This document shows positions 1-8,032 of a stretch of DNA of 64,000 nucleotides, in pieces (the stretch's first letter is position 1; every line of letters starts with the position of its first letter). The notes below the pieces were generated by a model. It worked only from the letters and a program-made list of their open reading frames with translations. It was not told the DNA's origin and searched no databases. Made by a program: the position numbers and the translations under genes. The DNA is from Amphibiibacter pelophylacis (GTDB lineage: Bacteria; Pseudomonadota; Gammaproteobacteria; Burkholderiales; Burkholderiaceae_C). The stretch is taken from assembly GCF_037688875.1 (NCBI RefSeq), contig NZ_JAWDIE010000006.1:98249-162248 (forward strand). Direction: 5' to 3'.

Positions 1-2666
1 AGGCGGCCGGGCACGACGACGACTTTTTTGGCGCTCTGGCCCGCCGCCTGTTTGACCACGGCCTCGTGCGCCAGCGCGGCGGCTTCGATCCCGGCTTTGT
101 CCAGGCTGGCGGCCACCGTCAGGCTGCCGCGCAGCTTGCCGTTGATCTGCAGGACCAGTTCGATCTCGTCCTGCACCAGCGCGGCCTCGTCCACTTCGGG
201 CCAGGCGGCGTCCAGCAGATCGCCCAGGGGCGCGCTGTAGCCCAGGTCGCGCCACAGCTGCCAGGTCAGGTGCGGGCAGGCGGGGTAGAGCAGGCGCAGC
301 AGCAGCGAGACGCCCTCGCACAGCAGGGCGCTGTCGCCGTCGCTGTCGTCCCAGGCGAAATCGTCCAGCGCGTTGAGCATTTTCATGCAGCCCGACACCA
401 CGGTGTTGTACTGCATGCGGCCGTAGTCGAAGCTGACCTGGCGCAGCACCAGGTGCAGTTCGCGGCGCAGCGCCTTGGCCGGGGCGCGCAGGGGGGCGGC
501 GCTCAGGTCTGCGGCGGTCGCGGCCTGCAGGCGGGCGGCGTTTTTCGCGCCGAAGGCCCAGACGCGGCGCAGGAAGCGGTGGCTGCCTTCGACGGCGGCG
601 TCGTTCCATTCCAGCGTGGCCTCGGGCGGTGCGGTGAACATGGTGTACAGGCGGGCCGTGTCGGCACCGTACTTTTCGATCAGATCCTGCGGATCGACCC
701 CGTTATTCTTGGACTTGGACATGGTGCCCACGCCCTCGTAATCAATCGGGGTGCCGGGCGGCAGTTCGCCATCGGCGCTGGCCACGGCGGTTTTGAGCGT
801 CGCGCCGATGATTTTCCCGGCCGCGTCGTGCACGTGCTCGACGTCGTGCGGCCAGAAGTATTCCTTGGCGCCCTTGGCCGTCTTGCGGCTGTAGATGTGG
901 TTGAGCACCATGCCCTGCGTCAGCAGGCGGGTGAAGGGCTCGTCCACGCTGACCAGGCCCATGTCGCGCATCACCTTGGTCCAGAAACGCGCGTAGAGCA
1001 GGTGCAGGATGGCGTGTTCGATGCCGCCGATGTACTGGTCCATCGGCATCCAGTACTTCGCGCCGTCAGCGACCATGGCCTGGTCGTTCTTCGGGTCGCA
1101 GTAGCGCATGAAGTACCAGGACGAATCGACAAAGGTGTCCATCGTGTCGGTTTCGCGCCGGGACGGTTGGCCGCAGCGGGGGCAGGCCACGTTCAGGAAG
1201 GCCTCGCATTTGGCCAGCGGGTTGCCGCTGCCGTCGGGGACCAGATCCTGCGGCAGAACCACGGGCAGGTCTTTTTCGGGCACCGGCACGGGGCCGCAGC
1301 TGTCGCAGTGAATGATGGGGATGGGCGTGCCCCAGTAGCGCTGGCGCGAGATGCCCCAGTCGCGCAGGCGCCAGGTGGTTTTCTTCTCGCCCAGATTGCG
1401 GGCCGACAGCATGGACGCCACCTTGTCCACGGCGGCCTTGTGGCCCAGGCCGTCCAGTTCGCCCGAATCGATGCACACGCCGCGCTGCTTGTCGCCGTAC
1501 CAGTCGGCCCAGGCGTCGGTGCTGAAGGTTTCGCCCTCGACCGCCACCACGGGCTGGATTTTCAGGCCGTATTTTTTCGCGAAGGCGAAATCGCGCTCGT
1601 CGTGCGCGGGCACGCCCATGACGGCGCCGTCGCCATAGCCCATCAGCACGTAGTTGCCGACCCAGACTTCGATGGGCGCGCCCGTCAGCGGGTGGCGCAC
1701 GTGCAGGCCGGTGGGCTGGCCTTCTTTTTCCTTCAGGGCCAGCTCGGCCTCGGTGGTGCCGCCTTTTTTGCAGTGCTCGATGAAAGCGGCCAGTTTGGGG
1801 CTGCTGGCGGCGGCGTGCGCGGCCAGCGGGTGCTCGGGCGCCACGGCGCAGAAGGTCACGCCCATGATGGTGTCGGCGCGGGTGGTGAAGACCCACATCC
1901 GGCCGTCCTGGATCAGTTCACCGTCGCTGCCGCGAATCTCGTGCGGGAAGGCGAAGCGAACGCCCTCCGACTTGCCGATCCAGTTTTCCTGCATCAGCCG
2001 CACTTTGTCGGGCCAGCCGGTCAGCGTCGCGCGCTCGTTGCCGATCTGGACGTGGTCCAGCAGCTCGGGCGCGTAGGCGGTGATGTTGAGGTAGTAGCCG
2101 GGAATCTCGCGCTTTTCGACCGGCGCGCCGGTGCGCCAGCCGCGGCCGTCGATCACCTGCTCGTTGGCCAGCACGGTCTGGTCCACCGGATCCCAGTTGA
2201 CGACCTGGGTCTTGCGGTAGGCGATGCCTTTTTCCAGCATCTTCAGGAAGAGCCACTGGTTCCAGCGGTAGTAGCTGGGGTCGCAGGTGGCGACTTCGCG
2301 GCTCCAGTCGATGGCCAGACCCATCGCCTGCATCTGCTGCTTCATGTAGGCGATGTTGTCGTAAGTCCACTGCGCGGGCGGCACCCTGTTCTTCAGCGCG
2401 GCGTTCTCGGCCGGCAGGCCAAAGGCGTCCCAGCCCATGGGCATGAGCACGTTCATGCCCTTCATGCGCAGCTGGCGCGTGAGCATGTCGTTGATCGTGT
2501 AGTTGCGCACATGGCCCATGTGCAGCTTGCCGCTGGGGTAGGGCAGCATGGAGCAGGCGTAGAACTTGGGGCGGCTGCCGTCTTCGCTGACGCGGTAGGC
2601 GTCGGTGTCGCGCCAGTGCGCGTGGGCGCCGCGCTCGATATCGCGGGCGGTGTAGATGTCGTTCAT
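1..2666 (-). CDS. leuS: Leucyl-tRNA synthetase (3' end cut by window)
   Basis: Class I aminoacyl-tRNA synthetase that charges tRNA-Leu in the cytoplasm. Reading the minus strand from ATG at 2666 gives 888 open codons with no stop before the window edge, close to the usual family length of about 870-890, so only the last few residues are missing. The HIGH signature is seen as HMGH at about residues 49-52 and the KMSKS loop as TMSKSKNN in the C-terminal half. Between them is an editing-domain region with the T-rich stretch VFTTRADTIMG, and a CPRCG zinc-type motif follows. dapB lies 43 bp beyond the start codon, upstream on the same strand. A long plus-strand open frame over this gene is a codon-bias shadow. 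Confidence 0.97.
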   Translation of the reverse strand, partial: MNDIYTARDIERGAHAHWRDTDAYRVSEDGSRPKFYACSMLPYPSGKLHMGHVRNYTINDMLTRQLRMKGMNVLMPMGWDAFGLPAENAALKNRVPPAQWTYDNIAYMKQQMQAMGLAIDWSREVATCDPSYYRWNQWLFLKMLEKGIAYRKTQVVNWDPVDQTVLANEQVIDGRGWRTGAPVEKREIPGYYLNITAYAPELLDHVQIGNERATLTGWPDKVRLMQENWIGKSEGVRFAFPHEIRGSDGELIQDGRMWVFTTRADTIMGVTFCAVAPEHPLAAHAAASSPKLAAFIEHCKKGGTTEAELALKEKEGQPTGLHVRHPLTGAPIEVWVGNYVLMGYGDGAVMGVPAHDERDFAFAKKYGLKIQPVVAVEGETFSTDAWADWYGDKQRGVCIDSGELDGLGHKAAVDKVASMLSARNLGEKKTTWRLRDWGISRQRYWGTPIPIIHCDSCGPVPVPEKDLPVVLPQDLVPDGSGNPLAKCEAFLNVACPRCGQPSRRETDTMDTFVDSSWYFMRYCDPKNDQAMVADGAKYWMPMDQYIGGIEHAILHLLYARFWTKVMRDMGLVSVDEPFTRLLTQGMVLNHIYSRKTAKGAKEYFWPHDVEHVHDAAGKIIGATLKTAVASADGELPPGTPIDYEGVGTMSKSKNNGVDPQDLIEKYGADTARLYTMFTAPPEATLEWNDAAVEGSHRFLRRVWAFGAKNAARLQAATAADLSAAPLRAPAKALRRELHLVLRQVSFDYGRMQYNTVVSGCMKMLNALDDFAWDDSDGDSALLCEGVSLLLRLLYPACPHLTWQLWRDLGYSAPLGDLLDAAWPEVDEAALVQDEIELVLQINGKLRGSLTVAASLDKAGIEAAALAHEAVVKQAAGQSAKKVVVVPGR

Positions 2667-2709
2667 GGTGGCGGCAAAAAGGGCGGCAGGGGGCAGTGAG
2701 GCGGGGCGC

Positions 2710-3549
2710 TTACAGCCCCAGCACGTCGAACATGTCAAACAGGCCGCTGTCGCGGTCCTGCAGGAAGCGGCAGGCGCGCAGGCTGCCCTGGGCGTAGGTG
2801 GCGCGGCTGCTGGATTTGTGGGTGATTTCGATGCGCTCGCCCGTTCCGGCGAAGAGCACGGTGTGGTCGCCGACGATGTCGCCGCCGCGCACCGTGGCAA
2901 AGCCGATGGTGCTGGGATCGCGCTCGCCGGTGATGCCTTCGCGGCCGTAGACGGCGCATTCCTCCAGATCCCGGCCCAGCGCGTCAGCCACGACCTGGCC
3001 CATGCGCAGCGCGGTGCCGCTGGGTGCATCGACCTTGTGGCGGTGGTGCGCCTCGATGATCTCGATGTCAAAGCCCGTGCTCAGCGCACGCGCAGCCTGG
3101 TCCAGCAGGCGCAGCACCACGTTGACGCCCACGCTCATGTTGGGCGCCATGACGATGGCGATCTGCTGCGCGGCGGCCTGGATGCGCGCCAGCTCGTCGG
3201 GCTCGAAGCCGGTGGTGCCGATGACCATTTTCACGCCCAGCGCGCGGCAGTGCGCCAGGTGCTGCAGTGTGCCTTCGGGACGGGTGAAATCGATCAGCAC
3301 CTGCGCCTGGCCCAGGGCCTGAACGGGGTCGTCGGTGATGGCGATGCCGCAGGGCGTGCCCAGAAACTGCGTCGCGTCCTGCCCCAGACCGGGCGCGCCG
3401 GGCCGGTCCAGCGCCCCGGCCAGCACCATGCCGGGCGTCTGGTGGATGGCCTCGATCAGCATGCGGCCCATGCGGCCGCTGCTGCCGGCCACGGCGATGC
3501 GCAGCGGCGGGGTGTCCGTGGAGGATTCGTCGGGCGTCAGGTGATTCAT
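2710..3549 (-). CDS. dapB: 4-hydroxy-tetrahydrodipicolinate reductase
   Basis: Reduces hydroxy-tetrahydrodipicolinate with NAD(P)H in lysine and diaminopimelate synthesis. The 279-residue protein is slightly longer than the family norm (about 265-275) because of a polar N-terminus. The nucleotide-binding loop GSSGRMG is at residues 22-28. The catalytic segment EAHHRHKVDAPSGTA is at 166-180, with the paired histidines and the lysine expected for the active site. Its ATG overlaps the bamE stop by four bases, so it is translationally coupled to bamE. leuS follows after a short gap. Confidence 0.97.
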   Translation of the reverse strand: MNHLTPDESSTDTPPLRIAVAGSSGRMGRMLIEAIHQTPGMVLAGALDRPGAPGLGQDATQFLGTPCGIAITDDPVQALGQAQVLIDFTRPEGTLQHLAHCRALGVKMVIGTTGFEPDELARIQAAAQQIAIVMAPNMSVGVNVVLRLLDQAARALSTGFDIEIIEAHHRHKVDAPSGTALRMGQVVADALGRDLEECAVYGREGITGERDPSTIGFATVRGGDIVGDHTVLFAGTGERIEITHKSSSRATYAQGSLRACRFLQDRDSGLFDMFDVLGL

Positions 3550-4112
3550 GGCGTGTCAGGCAGTGGCGGGTAAACGCGGTCCGGGCCCAGCGGCTGCGGC
3601 GGCAGGCTGCTGTTCATGCCGTCCTGGGCCTGGCTGGCGGCTTTTTTCTGCGCGGCTTCCAGCTGCGCGGGTGTCATCTGCAGGGTCGGCATCTGGGAGG
3701 GCAGGGGATCGCGCGCAATCGATTCGATGAACTGCTGCTGCGTGGGCAGCGTCTGGGTCTCGAAACGGTCCAGGGTGTCGCCCGTGAAGAACAGGCTCAG
3801 GCGCGCCCGCACGGGTTGGCTGTCCTGGCTGTCCAGGCTGAAGAGGTAATCCCAGCGGTCGGCGCGGAAGGCGTGCTGCATCAGCGGCGTGCCCAGCAGC
3901 GTCAGGGCCTGCTCGCGGCTCATGCCTTTGGCCAGCTGGGCGACCTGTTCCTGGGTGACCACATTGCCCTGGACCACTTCGGGCCTGTAGGGGAAGTGGT
4001 AGCGTTTCGAGCCGTCGGTGGGCTTGAGCCAGGCGCAGGCGCCCAGCAGGGGAAGCGTCAGGGCGAGCAGCAGGGCGTTGCGCACAAGGGGATGAGATCG
4101 GAGCTGGGGCAT
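3546..4112 (-). CDS. bamE: Outer membrane assembly lipoprotein BamE (SmpA/OmlA)
   Basis: Small lipoprotein of the BAM complex that inserts beta-barrel proteins into the outer membrane. The start at 4112 gives 188 residues with a hydrophobic signal and the lipobox LGAC ending at Cys26. The SmpA/OmlA fold follows, including the VVTQEQVAQLAKGMSRE stretch and GTPL. An upstream in-frame ATG at 4154 is rejected because it overlaps a TAGAAT -10 element and would place the lipobox too far in. The C-terminal tail is Gln/Pro/Ala rich. Divergent from fur, a standard arrangement in Burkholderiales. Confidence 0.95.
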   Translation of the reverse strand: MPQLRSHPLVRNALLLALTLPLLGACAWLKPTDGSKRYHFPYRPEVVQGNVVTQEQVAQLAKGMSREQALTLLGTPLMQHAFRADRWDYLFSLDSQDSQPVRARLSLFFTGDTLDRFETQTLPTQQQFIESIARDPLPSQMPTLQMTPAQLEAAQKKAASQAQDGMNSSLPPQPLGPDRVYPPLPDTP

Positions 4113-4152
4113 AGCAGAAGGCCACAGGGGCCGTGGGCTGGAAAACCCCTGC

Positions 4153-4158
4153 ATTCTA
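4153..4158 (-). promoter_or_regulatory. Putative -10 element of the bamE-dapB promoter
   Basis: On the minus strand this hexamer reads TAGAAT, one mismatch from TATAAT, and sits about 40 bp upstream of the bamE start at 4112. It lies in the divergent bamE/fur spacer. I see no convincing -35 hexamer at the usual 16-18 bp distance, so the call rests on the -10 match and position only. Confidence 0.45.
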
Positions 4159-4236
4159 GTGCGCTGCTGCGTCAGACGATTCCTTTATGATGGGCAACCC
4201 TCTGATTTGCGCCGCCTCCGGCGACAACCGCTCCCC

Positions 4237-4707
4237 ATGACCAACGCCGAGAAGCTCAAAAGCAATGGCCTCAAAGCCACGCTGCCCCGGATCAAGATCC
4301 TGGCGCTGTTCGAAAAATCCGAGCAGCGTCACCTGTCCGCCGACGACATCCACAAAGCCCTGATCGCCGAAGGCAACGATGTCGGCCAGGCCACCGTCTA
4401 TCGCGTGCTGCTGCAGTTCGAGCAGGCTGGCCTTTTGCAGCGCAGCCATTTCGAGTCGGAAAAGTCGGTGTTCGAGCTCAACGAAGGCACGCACCACGAC
4501 CATCTGGTCTGCATGGACTGCGGGCATGTCGAAGAGTTTTTTGACGCGGCCATCGAAGAGCGCCAGCACCTCGTGGCCCAGCGCCACGGCTTCAAACTGC
4601 AGGATCACGCCCTGTCGCTTTATGCCCAGTGCACGCGCAGCCCCTGCGAACACCGCGAGCGCCGCGCGGCCGGGGGCCTGATCCGGGGCGCTGACAGCGA
4701 CGACTGA
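4237..4707 (+). CDS. fur: Ferric uptake regulator Fur
   Basis: Fe(II)-responsive repressor of iron uptake genes. The ATG at 4237 gives 156 residues, the normal Fur length; an in-frame ATG at 4159 would add an atypical Arg-rich extension. The winged-helix domain (DDIHKALIAEGNDVGQATVYRVLLQF, given here as residues 36-61) is followed by the metal-binding region with His86, His87 and His89, the CxxC pair Cys92/Cys95 and a second pair Cys132/Cys137. It is a plausible regulator of the tonB-exbBD-receptor operon at 8-13 kb, which has Fur-like sites. Confidence 0.97.
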   Translation: MTNAEKLKSNGLKATLPRIKILALFEKSEQRHLSADDIHKALIAEGNDVGQATVYRVLLQFEQAGLLQRSHFESEKSVFELNEGTHHDHLVCMDCGHVEEFFDAAIEERQHLVAQRHGFKLQDHALSLYAQCTRSPCEHRERRAAGGLIRGADSDD

Positions 4708-4718
4708 TCCGCCGTCGC

Positions 4719-5684
4719 TCAGTTCTCGCTTTGCCCCTGCTGCATCGCCTCGTGGTGGCGGCGCAGGAAATCTTGGTAGGTGTCGATACCGCGCAGCTGC
4801 AGGATGTGGTTGCGCACGGCGGCCTCGACCAGCACCGCGAGGTTGCGCCCGGCGTCCACCGCCACCACCACCTTGCGCACCGGAATCGAAAGAATCTCCT
4901 GCACCAGTGGCTCGTGGGGAATGCGCTCGAATTCGCGCTCCAGCGTTTCGCGTCGCACCAGGTGCACGATGAGCTTGACGCGCATTTTGCGGCGCACGGC
5001 GGTCTCGCCAAAAATCGCCTTGATGTCCAGCAGACCGATGCCGCGCACTTCCAGCAGGTTCTGCAGCAGGTCGGGGCAGCGGGCCTCCAGGCTGGTCTGC
5101 GAGACGCGCTGCACCTCGACCACGTCGTCGGCGACCAGGCCGTGGCCGCGCGAAATCAGTTCCAGTCCCAGCTCGCTCTTGCCCAGGCCTGATTCGCCCG
5201 TCAGCAGCACGCCCACGCCCAGAATGTCCAGCATCACGCCGTGCACGCTGGTGCGTTTGGCAAAAATCTGACCCAGCCAGGAGCGCAGGATGTCGATCAC
5301 GTGTCCGGCGTTGCTGGCCGTGGTGAAAAGCGGAATCTCGGCGCGGTCGCACATGGCGATCAGCGCGGGCGGGGGCAGGCGGTCGTCGGCGACGACGATG
5401 GCGGGCGGATCCAGCGTGACGATGCGCGCGATGCGCCGCGAGGCGTCGTCGGTGCTGGCGTCGGAGAGGTATTCCACCTCGCGCCAGCTCATCACCTGGA
5501 CGCGGTAGGGGTGGATGTAGTTCAGGAAACCGACCAGGTCGGCGGCCGACTGCGCCTGCTGCAGCACGGCCGGATCAAAGCGCCGGTCGGGGCTGGCGTG
5601 CCCGGCCACCCACTGCCACTGCAGCGCGTCCTGGTGGACCTGGAAGAGCGCCTCGGCGCTGAAGTGCGGGGCGTCGTTGTCCAT
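4719..5684 (-). CDS. hprK: HPr kinase/phosphorylase
   Basis: Phosphorylates and dephosphorylates HPr on a serine, tuning the nitrogen PTS or carbon regulation in betaproteobacteria. The 321-residue protein has the family block HGVMLDILG at 148-156, the Walker A loop GESGLGKS at 163-170, ISRGHGLVADD downstream, and the C-terminal signature LEVRGIGLLDI near 211-221. It lies 22 bp downstream of ptsN on the same strand, which fits a PTS-Ntr regulatory unit. Convergent with fur. Confidence 0.97.
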   Translation of the reverse strand: MDNDAPHFSAEALFQVHQDALQWQWVAGHASPDRRFDPAVLQQAQSAADLVGFLNYIHPYRVQVMSWREVEYLSDASTDDASRRIARIVTLDPPAIVVADDRLPPPALIAMCDRAEIPLFTTASNAGHVIDILRSWLGQIFAKRTSVHGVMLDILGVGVLLTGESGLGKSELGLELISRGHGLVADDVVEVQRVSQTSLEARCPDLLQNLLEVRGIGLLDIKAIFGETAVRRKMRVKLIVHLVRRETLEREFERIPHEPLVQEILSIPVRKVVVAVDAGRNLAVLVEAAVRNHILQLRGIDTYQDFLRRHHEAMQQGQSEN

Positions 5685-5706
5685 GGCGGCGGGGCGGGAG
5701 CGCCCT

Positions 5707-6177
5707 TCAGGCCGCGGTCGAGGCGGGCTGCCAGCGCGCGATCAGCTGGTGCAGCGCGGGCGCCGAGGCTTCGTTCTTCAGCTTGTCGCGCATGGCGCTG
5801 TCGGACAGGAGCTCGGCAATCTCGGAGAGGATTTCCAGATGCTTGTGCGACGCGGCCTCGGGCACCAGCAGGAAGATCAGGAAGTTGACGGGCGCGTCGT
5901 CGGGCGCGTCAAAGCCGATGGGCTGGCGCAGGTTCATCACCACAGCCAGTGGGTTTTTCAGGCCCTTGATGCGCCCGTGCGGAATGGCTACGCCGTGGCC
6001 CAGAGCGGTGGAGCCCAGACGTTCGCGCTCGAACAGGTTGTCGGTGACGATGTTGCGCGCGATGCCGTGCTGGTTCTCGAAAAAGACCCCGGCCAGATCG
6101 AACACGCGTTTTTTGCTGGTCACGTCCACCTGGGTCATGACGTTGCCCTGGGGCAGGATGGCGGCGAGTCGGTTCAT
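5707..6177 (-). CDS. ptsN: PTS IIA-like nitrogen regulatory protein PtsN (EIIA-Ntr)
   Basis: Phosphoryl acceptor of the regulatory nitrogen PTS. The start at 6177 gives 156 residues, the family length. The open frame continues upstream without similarity, and the terminator hairpin at 6368-6407 lies in that extension, so the longer start is rejected. The active-site histidine is His67 within HGVAIPHGRIKG, and the LIFLLVPE segment typical of EIIA-Ntr follows. It precedes hprK on the same strand. Confidence 0.96.
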   Translation of the reverse strand: MNRLAAILPQGNVMTQVDVTSKKRVFDLAGVFFENQHGIARNIVTDNLFERERLGSTALGHGVAIPHGRIKGLKNPLAVVMNLRQPIGFDAPDDAPVNFLIFLLVPEAASHKHLEILSEIAELLSDSAMRDKLKNEASAPALHQLIARWQPASTAA

Positions 6178-6484
6178 GGAAAAGCTTTCACTGGGCTGGG
6201 CCTGTCGGTCTGGCGTCAGGATGGGGTGCTGCAGGCGGGCCGCGCGGGAGTGATGCGCCGCCCAAGGGCAAAATTTTAGTGCAATTTGACCCGATAAGCC
6301 GGAGTGGTTTCCCGCCGATACGGGCAGAGGGCGGCTGGAGGACGCCGTACTGCCGATGGCATCAATGAAAAACCCGCAGCACCTTTGCGGGGCGGCTGCG
6401 GGTTTTTCGGGAGCCCCGGGGGTTGTCCGGGGGAGTGGCGGACGTGTCCGCTCAAGGGGTGGGGGTGTCAGTGGGGGCCCTGCT
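6178..6484. other. Intergenic spacer between ptsN and hpf
   Basis: About 307 bases without a supportable gene. It contains the perfect 13-bp terminator hairpin at 6368-6407 and a G-rich stretch (6410-6480) next to the hpf stop. The remaining 190 bases before ptsN must hold any ptsN-hprK promoter, but I could not identify convincing -35 and -10 hexamers. Confidence 0.6.
6368..6407. terminator. Rho-independent terminator downstream of hpf
   Basis: A perfect 13-bp inverted repeat: AAAAACCCGCAGC at 6368-6380 and GCTGCGGGTTTTT at 6395-6407, loop 14 nt. The GC-rich stem is flanked by A and T runs, so it would work on either strand. On the minus strand it ends hpf transcription about 80 bp after the stop codon and separates hpf from ptsN. 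Confidence 0.85.
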
Positions 6485-6832
6485 TCATGCGGCATCGTCC
6501 ATGGCATTGATCCGCTTGGCGGATTCGTGTTGATGTCCCTGCAGTTTGTCCTTGTGGCGGACCACCTGGCGGTCCAGCTTGTCCATCAGCTGGTCGATGG
6601 CGGCGTACATGTCTTCGTGCTGCTGTTCGACAAAAATGTCACGGCCCTTGACGCGTACCGTGATTTCGGCCTTCTGGCGGCGGTCTTTTTCCTTGTTTTT
6701 CTCGACGGTGAGGAGGACCTGAATATCGACCACCTGATCAAAGTGGCGCAGGACGCGCTCCAGCTTGGTGTGCACGAATTCGCGCAGGGCTGGCGTGACT
6801 TCGAGGTGGTGGCCGCTGATCGTTACATTCAT
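6485..6832 (-). CDS. hpf: Ribosome hibernation-promoting factor (HPF/YfiA family)
   Basis: Binds the 30S subunit in stationary phase and promotes ribosome hibernation. The 115-residue protein starts MNVTISGHHLEVTPALREF and carries the basic, charged strand pattern of the family, with EITVRVKGRDIFVEQQHEDMY (residues about 56-76). It is the short form without the C-terminal dimerization domain. The start at 6832 is preceded by AGGAG. It is upstream of ptsN-hprK, as in many proteobacteria, but a strong terminator lies between them. Confidence 0.94.
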   Translation of the reverse strand: MNVTISGHHLEVTPALREFVHTKLERVLRHFDQVVDIQVLLTVEKNKEKDRRQKAEITVRVKGRDIFVEQQHEDMYAAIDQLMDKLDRQVVRHKDKLQGHQHESAKRINAMDDAA

Positions 6833-6872
6833 GTGGAACTCCTGTCGTGGTTGCACTGCACGCCGTCCCGGT

Positions 6873-6909
6873 CTGACACACAAAAGTCATTCCGATGACG
6901 CCGTGTCAG
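6873..6909. promoter_or_regulatory. Inverted repeat upstream of hpf
   Basis: CTGACAC at 6873-6879 and GTGTCAG at 6903-6909 are perfect 7-bp inverted arms with a 23-bp spacer, 40-77 bp upstream of the hpf start. The same half-site occurs in the palindromes at uvrB and near 58.4 kb, but with different spacing and orientation. A regulatory role is an inference. Confidence 0.35.
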
Positions 6910-6932
6910 GACCAGTGTGCGACAGAACGGGC

Positions 6933-6974
6933 CATCGTGCAAGCGGGTGAATCCGGTCGCCCGCGTGCACGATG
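6933..6974. repeat. Strong hairpin downstream of the hydroxybutyrate dehydrogenase
   Basis: Arms 6933-6947 and 6960-6974 pair over 15 positions with one mismatch (9-bp arm CATCGTGCA against TGCACGATG, then GCGGG against CCCGC), loop 12 nt. It begins 37 bp after the dehydrogenase stop. No T tract follows on either strand, so it is more likely an mRNA 3'-end stabilizer or Rho-linked end than a classical terminator. Confidence 0.5.
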
Positions 6975-7010
6975 TCACGCCGCAGACACATTGCGGCGGA
7001 GCTGGCCGGA

Positions 7011-7817
7011 TCAGTGCATGAACCAGCCGTGGCTGACGGTGACCGACTGGCCGGTCAGCGCGTTGGTGCGCATGGCGGCCAGGAAAAGCGCCGTCTGGGC
7101 CACGTCGTCCAGGCTGGTGAACTCGCCGTCCACGGTGTCCTTGAGCATCACGGTCTTGATGACTTCTTCCTCGGTTATACCGAGGTTTTTGGCCTGTTCG
7201 GGGATCTGTTTGTCGACCAGCGGCGTGCGCACAAAGCCCGGGCAGATGACGTTGGAGCGGATGCCGAACTCGGCGCCTTCCTTGGCGACCACGCGCGCCA
7301 GGCCCAGCAGGCCGTGCTTGGCGGTGACGTAGGGCGCCTTGAGCACCGACGCCAGATGCGAGTGCACCGAGCCGGTGTAAATGATGGCGCCGCCGCGGCC
7401 CGAAGCCTTCATGGCGCGCATGGCCGCGCGCGTGGTCAGGAAGGCGCCGTCCAGGTGGATGCCCATCATTTTCTTCCACTGCGCCAGGCTCAGGTCCACG
7501 ATGGGGCTGATGACCTGGATGCCGGCGTTGCTGACGGCGACATCGACGCTGCCGAAGGCTTCGACGGTTTTGGCGAAGCCTGCATCGACCTGCTCTTCGC
7601 TGGCGACATCCATGGCGACGGCGATGGCGTTGTGACCGGCGGCGCGCAGGGTTTCGGCCGCGGCTTCAGCCTTGTCCGCGTCCAGATCGGCGATGCAGAC
7701 TTTGGCGCCTGCGCCCGCGAAGGCCTGGGCCATGGCCAGACCGATGCCGCTGGCGGCGCCGGTGATCAGGGCGGAACGGCCATCGAGGCTGAGGGTGTGC
7801 AGATTGTTGGCAGTCAT
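7011..7817 (-). CDS. 3-hydroxybutyrate dehydrogenase (SDR family)
   Basis: Classical short-chain dehydrogenase, probably interconverting 3-hydroxybutyrate and acetoacetate in polyhydroxybutyrate turnover. The start at 7817 gives 268 residues; an earlier in-frame ATG adds a poor extension. The NAD loop GAASGIG is at 20-26, NAG at 97-99, and the catalytic residues are Ser150, Tyr163 and Lys167. The C-terminus SVTVSHGWFMH is typical of 3-hydroxybutyrate dehydrogenases (bdhA/hbdH type). The substrate is inferred from that tail and overall similarity; another hydroxyacyl SDR is possible. Divergent from tonB. Confidence 0.85.
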   Translation of the reverse strand: MTANNLHTLSLDGRSALITGAASGIGLAMAQAFAGAGAKVCIADLDADKAEAAAETLRAAGHNAIAVAMDVASEEQVDAGFAKTVEAFGSVDVAVSNAGIQVISPIVDLSLAQWKKMMGIHLDGAFLTTRAAMRAMKASGRGGAIIYTGSVHSHLASVLKAPYVTAKHGLLGLARVVAKEGAEFGIRSNVICPGFVRTPLVDKQIPEQAKNLGITEEEVIKTVMLKDTVDGEFTSLDDVAQTALFLAAMRTNALTGQSVTVSHGWFMH

Positions 7818-7970
7818 GGGAATTCCTTGCGCATACAGCGTCTGTGTTGGGGAAAACCATTGTAGGACGCAGGCTAATATCCCCTTTGCCAGCATCAGCA
7901 CGGCAGGCGCCCGCGTGCTTTTGCGGGAAGTTTTTGGGGGAGGTACAAAATTATTTGCACAACGCTAACA

Positions 7971-8024
7971 AATGAGAGCAGTTCGCATATACTCGCCGCA
8001 CTTCATTGATGCGAACTGTTCTCA
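7971..8024 (+). promoter_or_regulatory. Paired Fur-like operator and promoter region of the tonB operon
   Basis: Two 16-bp sites face each other: TGAGAGCAGTTCGCAT at 7973-7988 and ATGCGAACTGTTCTCA at 8009-8024, 15 of 16 positions complementary, 20 bp apart. Each resembles the AATGAGA/TTCGCAT half-sites often seen in betaproteobacterial Fur boxes, though similarity to the enterobacterial consensus is only partial. A TATACT hexamer at 7988-7993 can serve as -10 between them. The downstream genes are iron-uptake genes, which supports Fur control. Confidence 0.6.
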
Positions 8025-8032
8025 ATAACGCC

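Noticed and set aside
66..2699. Long plus-strand open frame of 877 codons over leuS
   Set aside because: It is antisense to a complete leucyl-tRNA synthetase frame; high GC at third positions produces long open antisense frames. Its composition (Gln, His, Ala, Val, Gly) is not protein-like.
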